The translations under genes were made by a program, and so were the position numbers. Under the pieces are notes generated by a model. It did not search any database. It was given only the letters and a program-made list of their open reading frames with translations, and was not told where the DNA came from. Shown here one piece after another: positions 14,933-28,652 of a stretch of 64,000 nt of DNA. Source of the stretch: Whalleya microplaca (taxonomy: Eukaryota; Ascomycota; Sordariomycetes; Xylariales; Xylariaceae); contig MU385751.1 in the NCBI GenBank assembly GCA_022497155.1, positions 248,001 through 312,000 of the forward strand, in the 5' to 3' direction. How positions within the stretch are numbered: the stretch's first letter is position 1; each line of letters opens with the position of its first letter.

Positions 14933-16704
14933 ATGATGGAGGTCACCCAGCCGACGCATAGGAAAGTACCCAGGACAGATCCAGGCCCCGCGAGGGTTCC
15001 CCTACCTTCACGCCCTATTGTCTCCAGAGAAAGCACGCAGTTATCCGAGACAATGTCCATCCAGAACGCCTCCTCGGTCGGTTCACGAAGCCCAGCAGCC
15101 CAGAGTCCGAGCGACTTCTCGGATGTGCCTAGTCCATCGATACAGGGTTCAGACCGAGTTCACTCAAAAAGCCCGTCTCCATTTGATGTAATACATCACG
15201 AGAACTGGGCAAGCGGAAAGTCCAGTTCCACGACCAGCCAGACTGGCCAAGTGTGCAGGTAGGTACATTCGCTCCAGAGGGTTGGTAGTGTCTAATCTCT
15301 TTCCAGCAATTGCGGCACCACTAGAACGCCGCTTTGGAGGCGTTCCCCCCAGGGTGCCACTATCTGCAACGCCTGCGGTCTGTACCTAAAGGCGCGAAAC
15401 TCGTCGCGCCCAACGAATCTAAAACGGCCACCGGCGCTGCTTCCTGCTGCTCCGAAGAAGACGCCTGAGAAAACGTCTTCTAACTGCTCTCAGGCTCCTT
15501 CGGCAAACGTTCCAGGTGCTACCTATGTAGCCGCAGATCAGATGCCCACCGGTTCCTGTCCTGGTGGAGGACGGTGCAACGGCACGGGCGGTGCAGAAGG
15601 ATGTAGTGGTTGTCCTGCTTACAACAACCGAGTGGCTAAAAGTGCTCAGCTCCAGAACCAGAAAAACATGGAAAATGAGGGCGTCTCTGATGATAGCCCT
15701 GCTCCGATTGATGTCAACGCTCAGGAGCAAGGTTCGGGCCCAAATACGACGGTGGTTATAGCCTGCCAGAATTGTGGTACTACAATAACTCCGTTGTGGC
15801 GTCGCGATGAAGCTGGGCATACTATATGCAACGCATGCGGTATGTGGAGTCAAAAAACTTTGTTGATTCATTGCTAAATGTACTAGGATTATACTACAAA
15901 CTTCACGGGGTTCACCGGCCGGTAACTATGAAGAAATCTGTCATCAAGAGGAGGAAACGTGTGATACCGGTAAATCATGCGGAACTCGAATCGGAAGACG
16001 CAATGGCTATCGATTCGTCTCCACCTGCAAGTCAATTTGCCGAACTTGAAATGGAGCGCGGCAGTATAAACGATGATGGATCTGTCAACCTCGGGTTACG
16101 ACGAACGATCGAACAACCTTTTACATTACTTCCGGAGCCTGTCCGATCTGGTCAGGGATCTACTCCGCTTCATTCTTCGGACCTCATGGCGTACCACACA
16201 GCGCATGCGCCACAATCCCACGATATTCGAGATTCGCTTACGGACGACAACCGTTTAGCACCATTAACGTCGATCTCATCCCTAACTGACCGGCAGTCGT
16301 CCCTGTCCCTAGCGTCGTTCCTTTCCCCGTCAAGAAAACGTTCCTTCTCAGGAACCGAGTCAGACTTTACGCCTAGCGAATCTGGTCATGATAGCTCAAA
16401 GAGATTATCCTCGATCAAATCTCTCTTGAACCCAACATCTGATCCAAGTGCCAACTTTCATCTAGCTGACGATGCGTCTGAGTCGTTCCGCCTCCGGTCC
16501 CCGGCAACTACACTCATGTCGGCACCGAGTCCTGGAATGTACTCCATCACGTCGAGTATGCTGCCGAGCATTCATTCTAGAGAAAGCACGGTGGACAGCG
16601 AGAGGTCGAAGGCTGATCGACGGGCAGCCCTTCAACGAGAAGCTGAACGGATGCGTGAGATTCTCGCAGCCAAAGAACGCGAGTTGGCTGCTCTAGGGGA
16701 CTAG
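14933..16704 (+). CDS. sre: GATA-type repressor of siderophore biosynthesis (SRE/SREA/URBS1 family)
   Basis: Nuclear iron-responsive GATA factor that represses siderophore and iron-uptake genes when iron is plentiful. Exons 14933-15258, 15307-15839 and 15887-16704 give 558 residues; the introns are 48 and 47 nt, GTAGGT..CCAG and GTATGT..TAG. Two zinc fingers of the form CX2CX17CX2C are seen, with cysteines 108/111/129/132 and 262/265/283/286. Between them lies the family's diagnostic cysteine-rich block (C193, C199, C208, C211, CX5CX8CX2C), which is linked to iron sensing. This trio separates SRE from AreA- or NsdD-type GATA factors. A basic run (KRRKR) follows finger 2, and a charged coiled coil closes the C-terminus (about residues 530-558), as in Aspergillus SreA. 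The first in-frame ATG pair (14933, 14936) was taken as the start. The gene converges with TVP15. Confidence 0.95.
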
Positions 16705-17781
16705 TTTTGTTCTCTATTTTTGTTTATCACGGCCGCACATTATGACTGGGGAATCTAGAACTGCTTCACGGAAGTACGGTGGAGAGCTCGGAGGCTCTTG
16801 GGCGTCTTGCGGTTAAATGCTTCGCGCATGATCTTGCTTTTCAACGACATAGCATCTCAGGCGTAAGTCAGCTCTCGGACATGGGAAAGAGCTAGGAGGC
16901 ATGGTATACGGCTGCAAAGCCTTTTTGCTCTATGGCGTCTCGTCGAAAACTTGCCTTTGAGGGGGATTGGTAAAAAGGTAAAAAGTGGAGCATAGGAAGG
17001 GAATGGGAATAATTTATTATAGCAGGTTGCTCGTAAAATCGGTCATACATAGTCGGAGGTTCGGCAAATTCGGCGTGTAAACTTTGCATTGGGGTGTAAA
17101 GGGAGTGGGGAGTATATGGAAGATGAAGCGCATCTCCGTTGTCAAAATAAACTCATACATACCAACACACGGGGGCTAGGTTGGTTATCTGATGAGCAAG
17201 AAAGGAGGATCCATATGGAAAATGTTTTATGTTGATTGGTCTGGATTTTGCCAATCACCCAATGCGTCTTGGAATCGTGACACAGCAATAGTAACTTCTT
17301 ACATGACACAATCCCGCCCATTTCTATCCGTCCATACATATACAGGTCGCCCTTAGCTCAGAAAACCCTCCCCCCCTTTTCCACCTGACAGCAGATTTTA
17401 CTCGTCTAAAACTGCTGTCTTTCCCAACACTGTCCACCCTTCCTTCCCCCTTTATAAAAAGAACAAAGCCACCAGAAACCAGCATTACTTTTCTCCTGCC
17501 AATCTCACCGACTGTCGCATGGCACAAGTATACATTCGACTCTCTACTTCCCCTTCTCTCGTCGCACTGAAAGGTCGTTTGCTAGTAGGTTAAGTGCATA
17601 ATTCTGATTCGCTCGCGCACGGGCTTACGGCCAGTTGTTTCCTAGTTGGAGTCGTGATAGTAGTAAAAATAGTAGCCGTAGTTGTATATTCTCCCCTCAG
17701 AGAGAAAGCAGAGAGACACAGGCAGATGGAGAATGAAGGCTATTTATCATCATCTACACATATCCACCGCCCCCGATCCTA
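16705..17781. other. Convergent 3' intergenic region, SRE/TVP15
   Basis: Lies between two gene 3' ends and should hold both terminator regions. No coding potential was recognised. TTATCTGAT at 17185-17193, the reverse of the ATCAGATAA siderophore-GATA site, is present but is not in a promoter position. Confidence 0.6.
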
Positions 17782-18458
17782 TTATACCTGCTCGGCGCCC
17801 CAGCCCTGGTCGGCCTCGCGCATGTTGGCGGGGGGCTCGATCGAGGGCACGAACTCGAGCGCGACGTAGCCGACGCCGATCAGGCCGACGATGCTGCCGG
17901 CGATGATGCGCAGGACGCCGTTGTTCAGGAGGATCGAGCCGATGAAGATGTAGACTAGAATTTCGGCGCCGACAAGGTTAGCGCAGTGCTCACTCACTTC
18001 ACTCGCATAGATTGTTTTGCTTTTCTTGGGGAGGGGGGGAGGGAGGGGGAGGGACAACGTACAGATGCCACGCCCGATGAAGGAGAACATGAACGACGCG
18101 TAGCGCGATACCTGCGGCGGGATCTGGAACTCGAGGAGCGCGACGGCGGCGCCGAAGACGAGGACGTAGGCGCCGATGATGATGGATTGGCTGTTCGTTG
18201 CGACGCGCATGTTAGTGATATGAACTAGAACCAGTATTTGTATTCCCCAAGTCCTAGATGATAGGTGCGACGTACAAGCCCAGATGGAAAAACTGCGAGA
18301 TGCCGCCCAGCATCATGATGATGCCGACCGCGAGGTTGACGATTCGGCTGCGATTGCGTTAGCGCTTGCTCTGTTTTTTTGTTTTCAGGGTCCCCCGATG
18401 CCGTCGCTAGCTACGGATGGGTTTCATCGATCGCGTACAAGGAGTCGGAGAAGTCCAT
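17782..18458 (-). CDS. TVP15: Golgi membrane protein TVP15 (COPI-associated family)
   Basis: Small tetraspanning protein of late-Golgi (Tlg2-containing) vesicles, with a supporting role in vesicle traffic. Four exons on the minus strand (18415-18458, 18276-18347, 18063-18190, 17782-17954) join in phase to a 138-residue protein starting MDFSDSLYAI. Exon joins were chosen to restore the family pattern: NLAVGIIMMLGGISQFF, then FQSIIIGAYVLVFG, then FIGRGIFYIFIGSILL. Four hydrophobic segments are evident. Exon 1 uses the donor GTAGCT, which is weaker than the others, so the first 15 residues are less certain. An in-frame ATG at 18210 is inside an intron under this model. It is head-to-head with the DUF3112 gene across 4 kb. 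Confidence 0.88.
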
Positions 18459-21400
18459 CTTGACTTGAGTTGGCTGTATCTTCACGATACGATGCTTGTC
18501 CAATTAATAAAAATTGATCGATCGAATTAATATGTCCGAAGAAGAGGAATCGCGTGAAGTTGTTTGTTTGTTTTCCGAATTTATTTAGTTAGAACCGAAA
18601 GGCCGAACTCGAGATGATGTTGCTTGCGTAAGGTAAAGTGAGGCTCCTCTACTACCGTGGATCCAGGCAGACGTTTTAAAAGGCGTCTCGATTGGTTTTG
18701 GCAGATTTTGGGTGTCGTAGTACGGAGTACAATACGTGTCGTGGATTTGCGTCAGGAGGCTGGCTGGAGCTACACGTACGTATTTTCCGGCTTTTGCTTT
18801 GCTTTGATAGGAGCTGCAGCCACTAGCGTCGACAGGGGAGTTCCAGTAGCCTATTCAGCCACAGTTGTGACACCCTTTCGGGATTTGTGGCATATGTATG
18901 ACGATTGCTGACTTGCTCCCTTGTGGCGCAACTTCCCCCCTATTTCCACCAGCCACATTTTGGACGGAGATAGGGGGTGGTGTGCCGTCAAATGTTGTGC
19001 AAGTACACTAAGGCCGTGATACTTCCAACAAAATAAAGGTATGCGATTGATCTAAGGAAATATCATCTTCATCAATTTATTTCAGATGGTATCTTAACAT
19101 AACGACCCACCAGCACTATATAGCTATTCCATTCGCTATGGTATACTCGGTACGAGAGCCATGCGCTGGAGTGTTGGCTATTTATGTTTGAATCCGGGTA
19201 TCAACAGTGTTATAGATATCGACTTGTGTGACATGTAGGCTTCGTCAGAACTCCTCCATGTTAGTTAGGCCTTCATCTTTTGGCTACTAGTCACCGCTAA
19301 TAACGTCGGTGATGTAGATAGAGCTTTGCGCCTTTCTTTGTTCTTGGTCGGCGGAGCTTAGAGTTCCCAGCCCAAAGATATGGGCAATGCACTTCAATCA
19401 CTATCAGGTAGGTGGCTCTGAGCTCTATACGACTGCTTGGAAGCTCGCATCGTAATCTAATCTTCCTTATATACGGCCAAAACCAACTAGAGCATCATAT
19501 TAAAGTAGGGCTTATAGACTACCGTCGATATTTGGGAGTATACAAATTACTTTAATATGGAAGGCTATAAAGAACCTTGGTTCTATTTCCACAAGTCTCT
19601 ATTGAGAGAAGAGCTCGTTGCTTTAGGACTATCTGTCTTGTGCCTCGGTCATTCGGCGCTACTGTGTTATTAGATGCCATATCGCCAGACGAGGCTAAGG
19701 CCTGCCTGCCAGGCTTGTAAGTGTGAGCAATACCCTGCTCACTCTCAAAGATAGCCATGGAAGAACTAGGCTTTGTAGCACCCACAGCAAGTAGGTCCTT
19801 AACGAGAACGGGAATCACGTAGAATAGGACTGTAATGACATGATTAGTCCGGTTGCCCAACATAATGTTCAACCGTATGAGAGACTCTGTGGCCCGCTCC
19901 GGAGCGCTGTCTTGCGACTAGTAGAGTGGACTGGTCAAAATCAGCCTCGTGCATGTGAAATTATCCTTTATTTGATTTGTAGGCTTAGAAGTAGTAAACT
20001 CTGAGCTAGATGGACTTACTGAGCCTGCGTCTTTGGTACTTCGTTGGTACGCTATTTATATTCATGTGAGAACTAACTATGCTGTTTGTCGAAAATTATA
20101 TACAGTCCTCTACATTAAAAAGTGACGAGATGAGGAGAAATATAATATCCAAGGCAAGTACATATATGGTTAGACTCTCATGGGTTAATATGTTGTGAAA
20201 ATAGTATCATTTAATGCAGCTCGTATCACACCTGACACTTCGCTGAGAAGTATTGCCAGTTTATGATACCTTTATCTTCCTGATATAGGAGCACAGAAAA
20301 AAAAGAACTTGCTTTTATCCCACGTCCCTTCTGCCCGTCATCTGCCCCTTTTTCGAATCTCTCATACTCGGAGCGTAGCAACCTGACCCTTACGCTGCAT
20401 GACTTTGAGTATTACAGCAGATTTTCTGATAGGTATTATAATAGATTGCCCCTGTGATCAGCAGTCTGTCTTCTACTAGCGGCGGGTGATGTATCAGTCT
20501 TGGTATATTCGAAGCTGTCGGAAGCTGATGATGGCACAGTAGTTGTAAACCTCCCCATGGCGGAAATGACAGGAGCCATGGCGCCTCTTTCGACATACAG
20601 CCTTTAGATTATCGCACCATGTATAATAGGTACCTGCGTCGTTCTGAATATTGTTATATTATAAATCATAGTCAATCATTACTCTACTTACTGTGCAAAT
20701 CCTGTATGATACTAGTTAGGTGTCGCCTGGAAATGGTGGTAGGTGTATGTAACCACAATCATTTTTAAGATTTGATATATTTAACAACATCTGTGATCAT
20801 CTACGGATTGATGATCATCTGCCGAGCTAGTCTCCAGTCTCTGGCCTCTAAATTCTTTCTACGGCTCGAAGATAGCTTCCGGAAATGAGCATTTAGTTTA
20901 CATAGATATTACGCCTAGATGAATGCTTTTCTAGTATCATTTCTATCAAGTCCTTCGTGCTTCGCCTCCTGGTGCAGTTTTTGGGATCGAAGCTGGCCCT
21001 TTGTGGGACTATAGGGCTCTAATGAGAGACTGAGGACAGCAAATCATTGGTAGGATTTCCGGGGATCTAAGCTCCCCTTCATAATCAAGTCCGCCCGAAT
21101 GAAACCGTCACCACTATGAAACAATCCGTCTTCATTGCTAATTAGGAGGTAAAGAGGTAATGTGTATATATATACACGTAAGCCTGCGACTAAAGAAATA
21201 TGCTGGATGATAGCCTGAATGGGATAATCGATCTTAACAACGGCCAAATACTGGAGATAAACATAAGAAATAAGCAAATATATAAGCCGTTTCACTCGTA
21301 TTGACGTACATTTAATTCAGTAATTCGAATACTACGTAGTACTATCGCACCCTCACACGTTTATTTGACATTGAGTGTGGCACGAGCTGTAATAAAGCTA

Positions 21401-22514
21401 GCCTATTGTTGTCTGCACTGAGAGTATATATACCGAGACAATCGGGGAGCGAGGTATGAAGTTGTTTGAATTGTCAGTGCTCAATGCTTCGAACTACCGA
21501 CCATGTATTTCAATGAGCAAGAGAGAAGCTCCTGACATGGAAACGCCAGCTTCATTTTTGAGAAAACACGATATCGCTGCTGTAAGCACCCTGTACATCA
21601 CCCTTCATTGTCTTAAGATTGACTTAGGCATACGCAATCTTTGAGAAGGATTTCTTGTAGTGACTAACAGCTTGACAGGGTGGTAAACAAACTTTGATCA
21701 CGAACTTTGATTATATACTGCCAGCCATGCCAATCCACCCCACCAGCAGCTGCCTGTCAACATAAACTCAAAGATCATCGATTCGGTCCCGAAGAAATAG
21801 GTTTATACATACCTTTAAATTCTGGTTTCATACCCGACAGTCTGGGACCTGTCGATGGTACATGTATCTGCAATGCAGGCGACTAACTTTTGATATAAGA
21901 GCCTCATTGTGAATAGCATTGAGCCCCCGTTAGCCATAGAAACATGCAGCCGGCCTATAAACGATGGTTATACAACCTCTGGACATAGGAAGGCCGTCCC
22001 TGAAGTTCATATGATAGAAGAAGCCTGAATGCTTACTTAGAGCCGAGCCAAACTTCAGACGACTTCGCTATGGGTGGATGGGGAACTCCCATAGGTTATC
22101 CAGAAACATCACTCCTTAGCCAGTACAGACATTATTAACTCCAGGCTCAAACATAACGAGGGAATGCAGTCACTTCTAGGTTTCGATGATTGAGAAATCT
22201 TCGTACGCACGTTCATTTTTCATAATGGAAGGGGATAGACAATGTAAGATCATAATCCATAAGGTAATTTCTCTCTATCTATTTTCCTGCGCTCTTTTTA
22301 CGCCCCCGAATAATATTTCGGCCGTCTTTTCTGGTGATATTATCTCAAGCCTTGATAATACGAGTATACAAGACGTATAACTCGTCTGAACTTGATAATC
22401 CGAGTAGTGTCAGAGTATAGGCCATCGTGCTATTGAGGAAAACAGATCAAGTCCCAGGCGGTTCCGCCACCAACATCACAAGATCTTAGATACTCTTGGG
22501 GATCACAAGCAACC
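18459..22514. other. Long gene-free interval, TVP15 to DUF3112 gene
   Basis: Four kb without a supportable gene. A 106-codon minus-strand frame at 19552-19872 has one hydrophobic segment but no recognised family. The rest is moderately AT-rich with scattered stops. It is the shared upstream region of two divergent genes and may hold decayed sequence. Confidence 0.5.
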
Positions 22515-24479
22515 ATGGCGGGGAATTGGACATCGATAATTCCTCCCTCGATCCCCGTTCAGACACCCACTCCAATACAGGTAAGTCATCATTAAGTCAT
22601 GCACAGGCAGTCGTTCATGGCTCCTCATCCGGCGCTAACATCTCGTACCATTAGATGTCTTCATCCTCCGCACCCCCCTACCTCTCCACCACAGCCGTGG
22701 TAGGCTTGACGCCGACGCCGCTGAACGACGACCCCGTCGCCGGCGTCCTGCTCTTCTTCTTCGCGGGGTCCGCGGTCGCGCACGCCGCGATCCTGGGGCA
22801 CAACCGGCGCAAGCGCGAGCAGCGCAAGTTCTACTTCTCCGCGATGCTGGTGGCGCTGTGCGCGCTGCGGTCCGCGGCGCTGATCGCGCGCGTGGTGTGG
22901 GCGTCGGCCCCGGACCCGCTCACCGCCACCGCGCCCGCCGCCGCCGCCACCGTCATGACGCAGACGGGCAGCGTGCTCGTGTTCGCTATCAACATCGTGT
23001 TCGCGCTGCGCGTGCTGCGCGCCTACCACCCGGCCGTGGGCTGGTCGTGGGGCGCGCGCGGCGTCTTCTGGTTCCTGCTAGCCGGCGTGCTCGGGTGTCT
23101 GCTGGCGATTATTGGCGCTACGGCACAGAGCTTCTTCACGTCGGATGTGGATGTGCGGAGGCGAGATCGCATCGTCCAGCTCGTCGCGGAGTCGTACCTG
23201 ACTGCGCTAGCATTGATACCTGTGCCCGTCGTCTTGTTGGCTGCGCTGCTGGCGCCGAGGCGGAAATGCTGTGTTGAGAAGTTCGGGGCTGGGCGGTGGA
23301 GGACGAAGGTGGCTCTCCGTAAGTAGCATCTCAACTCATCTCTCATTCCTACCCCTTGCGCCTGTATCATGTGCGAAAAGCCCCTATTGGGATAAGATGG
23401 GTACCGAGCCCAGGACTCCCCAATCCGTTCCAATTTCTCGCTCAGGGGTGCATGAGAATACATAACACTGACCCTAGGTATCACTCGCAGTAATATTCAC
23501 ATCCCTCATTGCGACCCTCGGCGCCGGGTTCCGCGTGGGCGCCAGCTTCGCCCCGCGCCCGGCGGACAGCCCGGCCTGGTACCACGGGCGCGCGGCGTAC
23601 TACTGCTTCAACTACGTGACGGACCTGGTGATCTCGAGCACGTACCTACTAGCGCGGTTCGACCGGCGCTTCGTGGTGCCCGACGGGGCGCGCGGGCCGG
23701 GCGACTACGTCCCGCACATGGGCCGGCGGTTCGCGGTCTCGTCCGCGCCCGAGCTCGATGACGCTAACAACACCACCGCCGCCACCACCAACAAGAACGA
23801 GAATGATAACGGCAATATCCAGGGGGAGGAAAAAATACCGGCGGTGCCAGCGGCGGTGGTGCAGCGCAACTGCTCCGGTACTACTACTACCAAGCGCAGC
23901 CACAGCGGCAGCACCAACAGCACAGACGGCCAGACAACCCTAACGGCGAACCCGTGCAGCAACGCCTCGGCCTACGGGACGGACCGTAGCTCGCGCTCGG
24001 CCTCGGGCGAGACGACGGACGTCGAGCAGCAGCTCACGAGGCCTCCCCCACCAGACCCGGAACAAGAATCGGCGGCAGGGACGGGCGGGTTCCAGCGGAG
24101 TGAGTAACCTTTCATAGCCACCCCCTCATCTTTCAATCTCCAATTTTCCAATCCCTCATGAACCAACCCCCTTTTCACCCCTCCTTTCACCCCACCCCCC
24201 TTAACACCGACTGGCTGACTTACTAACCCTCCCCCCTTTGTCCCTAGTGCTCGACACACTCCGCCCCTCGCCCTCGACCCCAGCCCCGCGCGGCCGCAAC
24301 CGCAACAGCATACGCGCGGCGCTGCGCGGGCGCCTGCACCTACGGCGGTCGGCGTCGACCCCCGCGCCGACGCTGCTGCCGCTGTCGCGGACGCCGCCGC
24401 GCCTCGAGCTCGACGGCCTGGGCAACGGGTCGCTGACGACGATCGACCTGGAGTGGCCGCCGCGGATCGCGGCGGTGGG

Positions 24480-24515
<36 letters not shown>

Positions 24516-24531
24516 GTGGTGTCCTAAGTAG
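22515..24531 (+). CDS. DUF3112-family multispanning membrane protein
   Basis: Fungal integral membrane protein of unknown function. Exons 22515-22580, 22655-23318, 23491-24099 and 24248-24531 (introns 74, 172 and 148 nt with GTAAGT, GTAAGT and GTGAGT donors) give about 540 residues from the start MAGNWTSIIP. About seven hydrophobic segments are visible. Family landmarks are the loop with VEKFGAGRWRTKVAL, then GAGFRVGASFAP, SPAWYHGRAAYYCFNY and the RFDRRFVVPDG..GPGDY block. The C-terminal 200 residues are low-complexity, Ser/Thr/Pro-rich and hydrophilic, probably cytosolic. The frame ends inside a G homopolymer, so the last dozen residues and the stop (24529-24531) depend on the run length being right. 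Coding GC is much higher than in the flanks. Confidence 0.8.
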
Positions 24532-24705
24532 GTGGGGTGGGTGGGAGCTGCGGGTGGGTCGGGGGGGTGTTGGGGGCCGGGGGGGGGGGGGGGCGGGCGG
24601 GGGGGGGGGGGGGGGGTGTGGGGGGGGGGGGGGGGGCGGGGGGGGGGGGCGGGGGGGGGGCGGGGGGCGGGGGGGGGGGGGGGGGGGGGGGGGGGGCGCG
24701 GGGGG

Positions 24706-24748
<43 letters not shown>

Positions 24749-24749
24749 C
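24481..24749 (+). repeat. Interrupted poly-G tract
   Basis: Thirty-three uninterrupted G start at 24481. After a short mixed stretch, G runs broken by single C or T follow from about 24580 to 24749. The glycine- and proline-rich open frames on both strands are by-products of this composition. A further G run of about 14 lies at 24907-24921. Confidence 0.95.
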
Positions 24750-25503
24750 TTGTATGTGGTGTCATAACTAAGTGAGTAAGTTGGAAATGGGGAATGGATG
24801 GAAAGGAGAGGGGGAGGAGGGATGGGAAGGGGTTGCTTTTGGTTGGGATGCGATGGGATGCGATGTATTGGATGGGGTTGGTACGGCGGAAGTAGGGATT
24901 AGTTCTGGGGGGGGGGGGGGGCCGTTTATACACATATACACAGTAATTCGGATGGAAGGCGTTGCGGATGCGTGGGGAACGTGTGTATACCACTTGATGT
25001 ACGTAAATGTGCTATACAGATGATAGACTACTGGGTGTTATTTGGTTAATGCTAGTAAATAGATGAGATGGCAGATACAAACATCGACAACTAAGTCAAT
25101 AGACGGACATATCATGATGGTTCGGGAACATTTGGATATAGACTGGGCCGTGAGATGCTACCCTCGGACAAAATGAGCAAAACATCAGCTGTAAATCGTC
25201 TTGTAAGATATCGATTCGCTTAAAGTATCATCTCGAGTTGTGTTACGGGCTGTTTAGTCATATAGCTCCGAACACCCTTATACTGTACCATGTCGATTCC
25301 AGCTGTATTTCATCTTATGAGCTAAAATTGAGAGGCATTATCTTCATTAATACACAATACTTACTAGTCTCTAGGGCATCGTAACATGTTGACCCTGATC
25401 TGTTATCTGGAAACGCAAAACACTTGGAACTAGCAAGACTCAGCCATGACATACAACTTACAACAAGCATGGTATACGAAACTACGTCACCAATATAGGA
25501 CTG

Positions 25504-25549
<46 letters not shown>

Positions 25550-26021
25550 TCGTCCTCTTTGTTCAAAAAGATTCTATTGTAGAGCCATCTACCTACTACA
25601 TACTATGCACTCACTCACTCACTCACTCGCCGCTCCACTCCAACAAAAGGCCATCGCTACCCGCCTTCCTTCATCTGAAGACCGGAGCAACAACAACTCC
25701 GTTTGCAGTGTCGTTCATGACCGTTGTTCCACAGCAAAAACCACCCGGTGCCAAACTTCTGGGATTATACCAGGTGTCTCCGTCTGAATCGACTTGTGGT
25801 GACAGTTCATTTATTGGCCGCGAATGAAGTATTCGTACATGTATATGTGTTTCCGGGGGCGTGCTGACTGGCCATTACTTACACACCCAGGCTTTTGACT
25901 TTTGGCAACGAGTAAGGTTTAAAGTGCTGCTCGCTCCCAGGGGGGCGAAACCCCTTCCCTCCTCCAACCCCTGAGCTTGCGACCCAGTTGAGGAGCGATA
26001 CACCAAATGCCTGCCAAAAGC
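24750..26021. other. Intergenic region downstream of DUF3112 gene and PP2A
   Basis: Between two 3' ends. It holds a CA microsatellite and a CACT run (25606-25628). No gene was recognised. Confidence 0.6.
25506..25547 (+). repeat. (AC)n microsatellite
   Basis: About 21 uninterrupted AC dinucleotides. Confidence 0.95.
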
Positions 26022-27507
<1,486 letters not shown>

Positions 27508-28652
27508 GATGAATGATGGTTCGGGTCCTAGTAGCTGGTACTACTGCTACTAGGTATCGGGGGTATATCGTGAAATCGCGTATCGCGTGGTGAAATTATC
27601 ACAGGTTTTCGCAGCACACAGTAGAGAGGCGAGGCCAGGAACCGATATCAAGCTAGAGGGGCTGCTGCAGAACCCGTGAAATGACGATGACGTTGTTGAG
27701 CGACGAACAAGAGAAGCGCAGTTCGCGGTTCAAGGTACAGCACGCAGTAGAGTAGAGAATCGTCTCGTTGGGGGCGGGGCTGATGGAAACTGAGATGAGC
27801 TGAACTGAACTGAGCTTTTGGGTATCGTCACAGGCGGGGCAATGAAAAAGGCTGGAATCGTGAAAATCGCAAATGTGAGAACAAGTGAAAGAATAGGCGT
27901 CGTGAGGGGTTCTCGGAGTCAGTCAGTCTTCTTCGTTCGTCCCAAGTCTCAATCAATCTCGTTGTTGTTATTGGAAGGGGGGGGCGTATTCGCAGACAGG
28001 TATGCTGGGGAGATAAAGGGTGATGGTAGTGTAGTGTAGTGTAGTGTAGTGTAGTAGGGAATACGGAGTAGGTATGAAGTACGGAATACCTGTAGTGTTT
28101 TTTCCCCCGGTTTGATGATGGCAGAATTTCAAATGGTCGGACTTCTAATCTCTGCCAAGGTACGTACCGAAATCCACTCACTTCGCTTAAAATGCGGCTC
28201 TTTCAACACCCCTGTCTCCTTACTATATCATGTACTGTTCTATGTACTATATATACTCCCCTTTAATTATAAGAAGTATACTTACTATATGTATTCTCTT
28301 CTCTTTTATCCTTTAATCATTTACTAGGTACTCGTCATTTGTTCAACTCGATTTCAACTGAAAGAGGTTTTCCCTTTTACTCTCTTATGATCGATCAATC
28401 TACACTCGACTTCGGCCTACATATGTATGTACTCGTCGGGCCTCAATGCCAATCTCACTAGGTATATTGCCGTGCATCGCATTTGCCACGTAGACCCATA
28501 GTTTGTTCAAAATGTGCATATTCTAGTAGGCAAAGGAGGGTATCAGGGTGAGTGGATAGCCAGCTAGCGTACATACATCTAGCAGTAGCTAGCTAGCTAC
28601 CCAAATATAATATATGCATACGGTACGGAGTATTCGCTACCTACCTACCTCC
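27508..28652. other. PP2A promoter region and EXO84 3' flank
   Basis: No gene recognised. It contains a pentanucleotide repeat and an AT-rich stretch at 28215-28330. Confidence 0.6.
28026..28055 (+). repeat. (GTAGT)6 microsatellite
   Basis: Six perfect copies about 520 bp upstream of the PP2A start. Confidence 0.95.

Noticed and set aside
17185..17193. Siderophore GATA site (TTATCTGAT) near SRE
   Set aside because: Lies between two gene 3' ends rather than in a promoter; a 9-mer this short is expected by chance.
24340..24993. Proline-rich (minus) and glycine-rich (plus) open frames over the G tract
   Set aside because: Pure consequence of the homopolymer, which lacks stop codons in any frame.
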